This document shows, piece by piece, positions 27,014-33,206 of a stretch of 64,000 nt of DNA. Numbering within the stretch: position 1 is the first letter of the stretch; every line of letters begins with the position of its first letter. This DNA is from UBA2185 sp964564625. GTDB taxonomy: Bacteria > Desulfobacterota > Syntrophia > Syntrophales > UBA2185. Under the pieces are notes generated by a model. The model saw nothing but the letters and a program-made list of their open reading frames with translations. It was not told where the DNA came from and did no database searches. The position numbers and the translations under genes were made by a program. The stretch is taken from contig CAZMBE010000005.1 of assembly GCA_964564625.1 (NCBI GenBank), positions 62,001 through 126,000 of the forward strand, in the 5' to 3' direction.

Positions 27014-27439
27014 ATGGAAAAGCTGACCCGCAATCAAAAAGGTTTTACTCTTATAGAGATTGTCGCTGTTCTTGTTATTCTTGGGGTAATTGCAGCGACA
27101 GCTCTCCCGAAATATCTGGATATGGGGAGAGAGGCAATCGTGAAGGTTGCGAGTACCGCCATTTTTGAACTCAACACTCGGGAGAAGATGAAGCTTATGG
27201 AGTGGAAATTGAAAGATGGTCAGGGGTCTTATCCTGCTCCCGGTGCTACTGCTACTGTCAAAAACGGGGACACGGTGACCGGGCCGGACACAAGACTTGG
27301 GAATGACTGGAATAATAATAGTGCCATTCTGAGCGGCCAGACCATTCTATTTCAGGGTAAACACGTTACATTTACAAGGAATGCGCCAAGTGATCAAAAT
27401 CATGAACCCTGGTTCTGGACATTTTCAGTACAAGGTTAA
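27014..27439 (+). CDS. Second type IV pilin-like protein, paralogue of the 1215-1670 pilin
   Basis: A 141-residue prepilin cut at Gly10-Phe11 (GFTLIEIVAVLVILGVIAAT) with Glu15 as Glu5. It shares the PKYLDM turn, ELNTREKMKLMEWKLKDGQG and SYPAPG with the first pilin, but lacks the Cys-containing loop. It stands alone about 25.8 kb from the pilus locus. It may be an alternative fibre subunit expressed under other conditions. No clear Shine-Dalgarno precedes the ATG. Confidence 0.84.
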   Translation: MEKLTRNQKGFTLIEIVAVLVILGVIAATALPKYLDMGREAIVKVASTAIFELNTREKMKLMEWKLKDGQGSYPAPGATATVKNGDTVTGPDTRLGNDWNNNSAILSGQTILFQGKHVTFTRNAPSDQNHEPWFWTFSVQG

Positions 27440-27820
27440 CGGTTAGGAATTCAATCGTTTTCAATTTTATTATGTCCTCTTTGTCTTCTCTTGCAAGCAC
27501 TCCCGCATTCTTTCCATAAGCTTCGCAATGAAGTGTACTTTGTCGATCATGAATTGTAAGTTGAGAACGCAAGGAAACCATTAACTGACCATGAGAAAAT
27601 TATTGACAGCTTTCCCCTGGTGTACTTCCTTGTCATGATTTTTTTTGTATTGTTTTTTAATGCTACATAATAATCGTAAATAATCAAAAAAACATGGACT
27701 TCCAGTTTGAAATATAGCATATGGGGGAAACATCGTCTGTAATTATGTGGCAATTATTTTCTTATGATCATCGTACTTTTAACCATTTTGTCTGACAAAT
27801 CATCGTGAAGGGTATGGCTG
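27440..27820. other. Intergenic, 381 bases, no gene seen
   Basis: AT-rich spacer between the second pilin and the DUF47 gene. TTGACA occurs near 27603 and could be a -35 box for the DUF47 gene, but no matching -10 hexamer stands out. No conserved protein is encoded. Confidence 0.35.
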
Positions 27821-28441
27821 ATGAGACTGATTCCCAAAGAAGAAAAATTCTTTGATTTATTTGAAGAGCTGGTGAATAAAATTGAAGAGGGAGGAGAACT
27901 TTTTCTTGATATGGTCAAACATTATGAATACGCTGACCAAAAAATTGCCAAGCTCAAAGATTTGGAACATGAAGCTGATGAAATTACCCGCAGAACCTAC
28001 GAGAAGATGCACAAGACCTTCCTCACCCCCATTGATCGTGAAGACATTTATCATCTTGTCAACAAAATGGACAGCATTCTGGATATGGTTGAAGCCTCTG
28101 CCACCAGGATGTCCCTGTATAAGGTGAAAGTGCCTGCCATGGAAATCATCGAACAGGCGAAGATCTTAAATAATGCAATCAAAAAGGTAAAGAATATTAT
28201 TTATGCCATGCGAAATATGAAAAACGCAAAGATGATCCTGGATAATTGCGTGGAAATTCACACCCTGGAGAACGAGGGGGACGTTGTCATGAGGATGACG
28301 ATATCCCACCTTTTTGAATGTGAAAAAGATCCCATCGAGCTGATCAAGTGGAAAGAAATCTATGAACGGATTGAACAATCCATTGATATTTGCGAGGATG
28401 TGTCCAACATTGTGGAAGGTATTGTCTTGAAAATTGCATAG
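27821..28441 (+). CDS. DUF47 (PhoU-like) protein, Pit-associated regulator
   Basis: A 206-residue all-helical protein of the DUF47/PhoU-like family (FDLFEELVNKIEEGG, LEHEADEITRRTYEKMHKTF, TPIDREDIYHLVNKMDSILD, LENEGDVVMR, YERIEQSIDICEDVSNIVEG). Such proteins are normally encoded directly before a PitA phosphate transporter and control it. Here the frame overlaps the start of a pit gene by eight bases, but that gene is broken, so this regulator is probably an orphan. Confidence 0.86.
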   Translation: MRLIPKEEKFFDLFEELVNKIEEGGELFLDMVKHYEYADQKIAKLKDLEHEADEITRRTYEKMHKTFLTPIDREDIYHLVNKMDSILDMVEASATRMSLYKVKVPAMEIIEQAKILNNAIKKVKNIIYAMRNMKNAKMILDNCVEIHTLENEGDVVMRMTISHLFECEKDPIELIKWKEIYERIEQSIDICEDVSNIVEGIVLKIA

Positions 28442-28736
28442 CTCCTTTGGATTTGCTGTATTTTTCATTCTGATAGCCCTGGTTTTTGATTTTCTCAACG
28501 GCTTTCATGATTCCGCCAATGCGATTTGAACCATTGTTTCCATAAGGGCTCTCCCACCAGGATATGCGGTCATATGGGCGGCATTTTTTGGATTTGCTGT
28601 TTTCTTATCTGTAGGACTCCAGGTAGCAAATACCATCGGTATCGGCATCAGAGATCAGGACATCGTAGACACTTTTCTTATCCTTTCAGTTTTGAGTGGG
28701 GCCATCATCGGGAACATGATTATCTGGAATTTTTGA
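28434..28736 (+). pseudogene. Truncated inorganic phosphate transporter Pit
   Basis: From a TTG at 28434 the frame reads a Pit N-terminus with VFDFLNGFHDSANAI, a TGA at 28527-28529, then TIVSIRALPPGYAVIWAAFFGF and on to IIGNMIIWNF before a second TGA at 28734. A little further, in the same frame, LASSSSLAM resembles the Pit signature GLPSSSSHA with residues deleted. The remaining two thirds of the transporter are absent. Two stops plus deletion make this a decayed gene. Confidence 0.75.
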
Positions 28737-29234
28737 CTAGCCAGCAGTTCCTCTTTAGCCATGGAAAACGGAACTTGAAAAAGAGTTTAAATGGTTGAAG
28801 GTGGATCGGAGGAGAATGATGATCGCAATTATCCCTCCTGAACCTCCAAAATTCCGGTTCTCAGTTGAGTTATAAATATAGGCCATGGCCCGTTCCCTTA
28901 ATGATAACGGATTTGACTGTCGCATGGATGTTAACAGAAAATAATAACTGCTACTGCTGAACAATTCTATGCAAATGAAAACTCGTTCCTCACGCCACTG
29001 ATAGCCATGTTACCTCCTTTCAATCCAAAAGCATCAGTTATTATGAAAACTTACCACTGAAAAGTAGCAGGTAGAAGATGCAAGAATAACTTCCGACCGA
29101 CCATAAGAAAATTATTTAAGGCTTTTCTTGCGGTATGCGTCCTCATTAACGCAGCATATTGAATTTCTTACCATGTTTCATATGGAAATACTTTATCATT
29201 ACACCACCGTAGATGCTCATTTTGCACCAATTCC
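28737..29234. other. Gene-free stretch between pit remnant and sbtA
   Basis: About 500 bases of AT-rich DNA with no recognisable protein apart from scraps continuing the pit remnant to about 28790. It probably represents decayed transporter sequence plus the upstream region of the selenopeptide operon. Confidence 0.35.
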
Positions 29235-29263
29235 TTGACACGATCAGCGATAATCGTTACAAA
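29235..29263 (+). promoter_or_regulatory. Candidate promoter of the selenopeptide operon
   Basis: TTGACA (29235-29240) and TACAAA (29258-29263) are separated by 17 bases. The spacer holds an imperfectly placed inverted repeat ACGAT-N8-ATCGT (29240-29257) that could be an operator. The -10 match is only partial, so this is tentative. It lies 42 bases upstream of the sbtA start. Confidence 0.35.
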
Positions 29264-29304
29264 AGATATAGACAAAGGATGGTTTGGCGTTTATGGAGGT
29301 TAAC

Positions 29305-29562
29305 ATGGACAGTGGTGAACTAAAAAAGATCCTTGCAGGCCTCTGCATTGCCACCCTCATTTCCGGTTCAGCTCTTATGGTGTCTGGTTGTGCGAAAAAA
29401 GCCAGCGCTTGAAGCGGTACGAAGCCGGATGCAGGTGGCATCCAGAAAGAACAGCCTGTCAAGCCCGCAAGTAGCTGAAGTGGTGCAAAACCGGGTGCAG
29501 TTAGCACCCCCAAGGAACAGCCGGCAAAACCGGCAAGTAGCTGAAGCGGTACGAAAAAATAG
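29305..29562 (+). CDS. sbtA: Selenocysteine-containing RiPP precursor, SbtA/selenobiotic-peptide family (3 in-frame UGA)
   Basis: An 85-residue peptide if three TGA codons (29410, 29476, 29542) are read as selenocysteine; the true stop is TAG at 29560. GGAGG (29295-29299) sits five bases before the ATG. Residues 1-29 (MDSGELKKILAGLCIAT, then LISGSALMVSGC) look like a lipoprotein-type or leader signal with a lipobox ending at Cys29. After that come repeats of exactly 22 residues, each centred on Ala-Ser-(Ala/Ser)-Sec-Ser-Gly and spaced by Lys/Pro/Gln-rich linkers; Sec falls at 36, 58 and 80. Each TGA is followed by a SECIS-like hairpin. The next gene is a SPASM radical-SAM enzyme. From memory this matches the family named selenobiotic radical-SAM target or thio(seleno)oxazole precursor SbtA in bacterial annotation. 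Standard gene finders would stop at residue 35 or miss it. Confidence 0.88.
29427..29443 (+). promoter_or_regulatory. SECIS-like hairpin after UGA 1
   Basis: Stem GGATGC / GCATCC, loop AGGTG, beginning 14 bases after the TGA at 29410-29412 so that the apical loop starts after 20 intervening bases. The loop contains GGU, as in bacterial SECIS elements such as that of fdhF. It should recruit SelB to decode Sec36. Confidence 0.72.
29493..29509 (+). promoter_or_regulatory. SECIS-like hairpin after UGA 2
   Basis: Stem GGGTGC / GCACCC, loop AGTTA, again with exactly 20 bases between the TGA (29476-29478) and the loop. Compared with the first hairpin the third base pair has changed from A-U to G-C on both sides, a compensatory change that supports RNA structure. 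It should serve Sec58. Confidence 0.72.
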
Positions 29563-29576
29563 TGCAGTTTGCACTA
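29560..29576 (+). promoter_or_regulatory. SECIS-like hairpin after UGA 3, overlapping the stop codon
   Basis: Stem TAGTGC / GCACTA, loop AGTTT, with 21 bases between the TGA (29542-29544) and the loop. The 5' strand begins with the TAG stop codon itself, and loop and 3' strand are outside the coding sequence. Conservation of the hairpin there cannot be due to protein constraint, which argues strongly that the third TGA is also recoded (Sec80). Confidence 0.72.
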
Positions 29577-29710
29577 ACGGAAGAAACCTTTTTCGATTAT
29601 TGTTATTAGGGATTCAGCAACAGCATTTCCTAAAAACGGTACAGAAAGATAAACTGAAAACCGAGCATGATTGGAGCGCCGCCATCCTTTGCCTTCGATA
29701 AAATGTGCCG

Positions 29711-31297
29711 ATGAACTTTACAAAGATTGATCTTGGAGCTATTTATCCTCGATGTCGCATGCTTCTTGGTCCTGACATGTGGCAGCAGATCATTTTCAGT
29801 CACGACCTGGATCGCGACCCGGAAAATTTTCTCGAAGTCATCGGGTCTTATAAACAGCACTCGCATCTCCCTGAATTTCTGCCTGAAATTGCCCGTCTCG
29901 AATGGGGCATCTCCCAAGCGAAAGAAAAAAGTATCTCCATACCGGATGACGAGGAAGAGAGTGTGATTAATCCCACCCTTCTTTTGCTTGAACTTCAATG
30001 GAAGAATCTTGCGAATGATGCGGATTCTCCGTCCGCAGAGCCTCCGGAACCGGGAAACGAATACATCCTAATATGGAAACACCCTGAAGGCGGCGAGGTT
30101 CACGTCAGAGCTGCTTCACCGGAGGATCTCCTCATACTCAAGATGATTTCCGAGAGCATCGATAGGAAGAAAGTGGCACAGATAGGCGCCATATCGACCT
30201 TTGCGGTGGACGCCGCCGTGGAGCGTGCCGTTGACAGGGGGATCATCATTACACCGCCTTCGCGTATCCGGCGCGATTTCGATATCTTTGAAGCATCTCC
30301 TTACACAAAAAAGCAATTTCTCATATCGCCGTCGTTTACCCTTCAGTGGCATATCACACAGGTCTGTGACCTGTACTGTAAACATTGCTATGACCGGAGT
30401 GATCGATCCGCATTGACACTGGAGCAGGCGCTCACGATCATCGATGATCTCGATACCTTTTGCCGGAAGCGCCATGTAAAGGGCCAAATCTCATTTACCG
30501 GCGGAAACCCCCTCATGCATCCGGAATTTTTATCCATATACAAAGCTGCCTCTGATCGTGGCTTCACTCTGTTAATTTTAGGAAATCCCGCGACCCGTGA
30601 ACAGATCGAAACCTTGCTGTCCATCCAGCAACCTGATTTTTTTCAGGTGAGTCTGGAAGGGTTGCCTGCATACAATGATTTCATCCGGGGAAAGGGGCAC
30701 TTCGAAAGAACAGTTGGTTTCCTCGAAATCCTCCGTGAACTAGAGGTGTACTCGATGGTGATGCTTACCCTTACAAGAGAGAATATTCAACAGGTTCTTC
30801 CCCTTGCCGGCTTGCTTCGCGAAAAAGCGGATGTTTTTTACTTCAATCGTTTGTCGAAGGTGGGTCAGGGAGAGAGTCTCGATCTCCCTCCACAACAGGA
30901 TTACATCTCTTTTTTGGAAAGATACGCTGAAGCCTCCGAACAAAATCCGGTTTTAGGTTTGAAGGATAATCTCATCAATGTCCTCAATTATCAGAAAGGA
31001 TTGGAACCCTTTGGTGGGTGTACCGGCTTCGGGTGCGGGGCCGCGTTCAATTTTGTCGCTGTTCTCGCTGACGGGGAAGTGCATGCCTGCAGGAAGTTTC
31101 CCTCTCTCATAGGGAATATTTTTGATCAGAGGATTGAGGAGATATATGATTCGGAAATCGCGCAACGTTATCGCGCAGGATGTGTCGAATGTCGATCATG
31201 TCTGCTGAGGCCCGTCTGCGGGGGGTGCCTTGCAAGCGCTTACAGTTTCGGCTTCGATGTTTTCGAAAAAAAAGATCCCTACTGCTTCTTCTCATGA
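29711..31297 (+). CDS. sbtM: SPASM radical-SAM RiPP maturase, SbtM/selenobiotic type
   Basis: A 528-residue enzyme. The N-terminal ~200 residues (helical, then a wHTH-like LIWKHPEGGEVHVRAASPEDLLILKMI split region) probably form the peptide-recognition part. The radical-SAM core has CDLYCKHC (Cys219, 223, 226) binding the [4Fe-4S] that cleaves SAM, and the GGNPL motif. The C-terminal SPASM/twitch domain is Cys-rich (about 437, 442, 460, 491, 494, 497, 503, 506, 525; GC-x2-C-x2-C ... VCGGC) and would hold auxiliary clusters. It follows the Sec-containing peptide by 148 bases, which identifies its substrate by context. The chemistry is unproven; the family name suggests thio(seleno)oxazole formation. 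ATG 29711 or GTG 29705 are both possible starts, neither with a strong site. Confidence 0.87.
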   Translation: MNFTKIDLGAIYPRCRMLLGPDMWQQIIFSHDLDRDPENFLEVIGSYKQHSHLPEFLPEIARLEWGISQAKEKSISIPDDEEESVINPTLLLLELQWKNLANDADSPSAEPPEPGNEYILIWKHPEGGEVHVRAASPEDLLILKMISESIDRKKVAQIGAISTFAVDAAVERAVDRGIIITPPSRIRRDFDIFEASPYTKKQFLISPSFTLQWHITQVCDLYCKHCYDRSDRSALTLEQALTIIDDLDTFCRKRHVKGQISFTGGNPLMHPEFLSIYKAASDRGFTLLILGNPATREQIETLLSIQQPDFFQVSLEGLPAYNDFIRGKGHFERTVGFLEILRELEVYSMVMLTLTRENIQQVLPLAGLLREKADVFYFNRLSKVGQGESLDLPPQQDYISFLERYAEASEQNPVLGLKDNLINVLNYQKGLEPFGGCTGFGCGAAFNFVAVLADGEVHACRKFPSLIGNIFDQRIEEIYDSEIAQRYRAGCVECRSCLLRPVCGGCLASAYSFGFDVFEKKDPYCFFS

Positions 31298-31320
31298 ATT
31301 TGCAGAGAAAGGAGGATGCT

Positions 31321-32247
31321 ATGTTCTGGCAAATCATTATTGTAGTGTTTTTCATGGTATTTTCAATCGGTGAAACCTATGCCGCGATTTGCAGCGGAAG
31401 AGGAATTGAACTGCAGGTGCTGGGTTCCGGCGGTCCGGAGGTTCAGGATAAGCGGGCCTCCAGCAGCTATTTAATATGGCAGGACGGAAAAGCGAGGGTA
31501 CTCATAGACTGCGGTGGAGGAAGCGCCTTGCGCTTTGGCCAAGCCAATGCACAGATGAAGGATCTTCACGTAGTCTTGTTTACCCATTTCCATGTGGATC
31601 ACGCGGCGGATTTTCCCGTACTTGTAAAATCTTCTTTCTTTGAGGACCGGACACGTCCCCTGCCTGTATTTGGTCCCGTGGGAAACGGTCTGTTTCCATC
31701 CACCACGGAATTCATCAGGGGCCACTTTGACAAAAAAAAGGGCATCTACCGTTATCTGAGCGATTATCTTACAGGAGGCGAATCAAGTTATGCCATAAAG
31801 CCAAATGATGTGGCAATTAATGAGGACACCATCAATCTTGTATATTCCGAAAGTGGCGTAAAGGTGTATGGCTTAGCAGTAAAACACGGTATTGTCCCGG
31901 CCATTGCATGGCGGGTGGAAATTGGGGGAGTGGCAATTGTTATTGCCGGGGACTCCGATGGTGAGAACAAAAGCATGGTTACGTTAGTGAAAGACGCCGA
32001 CCTGCTGGTTGCCACCAATGCAATCCCGGAGAATGCCGGAGGGATTGAGCGCAAACTTCATATGCCACCCTCCGTGATTGGGAAAATTGCTGCCGACGCC
32101 AAGGCAAAAAAGCTGATTTTGTCTCATCGCATGGTAAGAACCCTCGGAAGAGAAGACGAGACAATCAAATTCCTTTCACAGAGCTACAAGGGACCGGCCG
32201 TTTTTGCAAACGATCTGGATTGCTACTCTAATCCACTGAACCCATGA
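31321..32247 (+). CDS. Secreted metallo-beta-lactamase-fold hydrolase
   Basis: A 308-residue protein with a signal peptide (residues 1-22, ending ETYAA) and the zinc-binding motif HFHVDHAADF (His89, His91, Asp93, His94), a later KHG, AGDSDG and LSHRM. This is the RNase Z/arylsulfatase-like or ribonuclease-Z-type arrangement of MBL proteins rather than a beta-lactamase. AAAGGAGG precedes the ATG at 31321, 23 bases after the maturase stop, so it is co-transcribed with it. Its exported location suits processing or tailoring of an exported selenopeptide, but that is inference. Confidence 0.82.
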   Translation: MFWQIIIVVFFMVFSIGETYAAICSGRGIELQVLGSGGPEVQDKRASSSYLIWQDGKARVLIDCGGGSALRFGQANAQMKDLHVVLFTHFHVDHAADFPVLVKSSFFEDRTRPLPVFGPVGNGLFPSTTEFIRGHFDKKKGIYRYLSDYLTGGESSYAIKPNDVAINEDTINLVYSESGVKVYGLAVKHGIVPAIAWRVEIGGVAIVIAGDSDGENKSMVTLVKDADLLVATNAIPENAGGIERKLHMPPSVIGKIAADAKAKKLILSHRMVRTLGREDETIKFLSQSYKGPAVFANDLDCYSNPLNP

Positions 32248-32263
32248 TATGGAGGTAACAGAT

Positions 32264-32725
32264 ATGTATTCACAGAAAGCAGTCAAATGGATTCTCATGA
32301 TTTTCTTGTTTGCACTGTCGATAGTGGCTGGGCTTTACGGTGTAGCTGTCGGAAAATCGCCAGTAAGGGATTTAGCCATAGAGGGATACGATACCGTCGC
32401 CTATTTCACGGCTGGCAAGGCACTAAAAGGAAACGAGTTTTTTTCTTTCAGGTGGCGCGACATGACGTGGTATTTCTCATCTCAAGAAAACAGAGACTTA
32501 TTCGCAACTAATCCGGAGAAATATGCGCCGCAATATGACGGCTATTGTGCATGGGCTATGACGGAGGCACGTAAAGCCCAAACCGATCCTGAAGTATGGA
32601 AGATCGTGAACGGGAAGCTTTATCTGAATTGCAGCATGACAGCATATGAACGATGGAGCAGTGATATTCCCGGGAACATCAAAAAAGCTGATGACAACTG
32701 GTTAAAGTTCTACGGCAGAAATTGA
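32264..32725 (+). CDS. YHS-domain protein with N-terminal membrane anchor
   Basis: A 153-residue protein with one hydrophobic segment (about 9-29) and a YHS-type domain: LAIEGYDTVAYFTAGKA, KGNEFFSFRWRDMTWYFSS, NRDLFATNPEKYAPQYDGYCAWAM and NGKLYLNCS. YHS domains are often linked to metal handling. The start at 32264 follows GGAGG at the right spacing; the ATG at 32249 overlaps that site. Fourth and last gene of the apparent sbtA-sbtM-MBL-YHS operon. Confidence 0.85.
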   Translation: MYSQKAVKWILMIFLFALSIVAGLYGVAVGKSPVRDLAIEGYDTVAYFTAGKALKGNEFFSFRWRDMTWYFSSQENRDLFATNPEKYAPQYDGYCAWAMTEARKAQTDPEVWKIVNGKLYLNCSMTAYERWSSDIPGNIKKADDNWLKFYGRN

Positions 32726-33206
32726 TCGCATGACTTTGATTTAATACATTCTTCATGTTATAAAATAGTATCTTGATTGATCACGATACAGGTGGCGCGA
32801 GACATCTCTTTGCCATCGGGTTTTAGATAATAATTAGCTTTAGAAAGACGACTCTCGAACACATGGCGCGACTCAATATAATAGTGTTGCTTTGTTTCGA
32901 TTAGTAATCTTCATTTTCTCCGATTCATGAATCTATTGACTTAGAGGTGTAACATGTGACGCGGTTCTTGAAAGATTGAGGGCACTATGCTTCAGTTCAC
33001 TCCAGCACATAGGAACGAAAGAACCAAGTGTGGTCATTTGATTGAGGATAACGAGTATTAAGTACGGAGTAGGCTTATCAAGTCAGGGATGACAAGGGGA
33101 GGTTCGTAGGGGTTTATAAGCACACATTTAATCCCTCCAACCACCCTGTATTCAATGCTGGAGATAGAGGCTTTTTCCACAGGTGGGTCATTGTGGTAGT
33201 CAATAA
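32726..33206. other. Intergenic, 481 bases, with a repeat fragment
   Basis: No protein or RNA gene recognised. Near 33080-33100 the sequence ATCAAGTCAGGGATGAC is the reverse of a GTCATCCCTGACTTGAT half-element, the same class as the repeats near recB. The rest is AT-rich spacer between the selenopeptide operon and the convergent recC. Confidence 0.4.

Noticed and set aside
28434..28736. The in-frame TGA at 28527 of the pit-like frame as another selenocysteine codon
   Set aside because: No hairpin at the right distance, the position is a small residue in Pit proteins rather than Cys, and a second stop with deletion follows.
27586..29115. Similar 19-base stretches (GACCAT(G/A)AGAAAATTATT) at about 27587 and 29098
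   Set aside because: Too short and AT-rich to distinguish from chance, and not linked to any other shared sequence.
29333..29701. A 122-codon frame overlapping sbtA in another phase
   Set aside because: It has no ribosome-binding site and no recognisable protein character; the 22-residue repeat, leader and hairpins belong to the UGA-containing frame.
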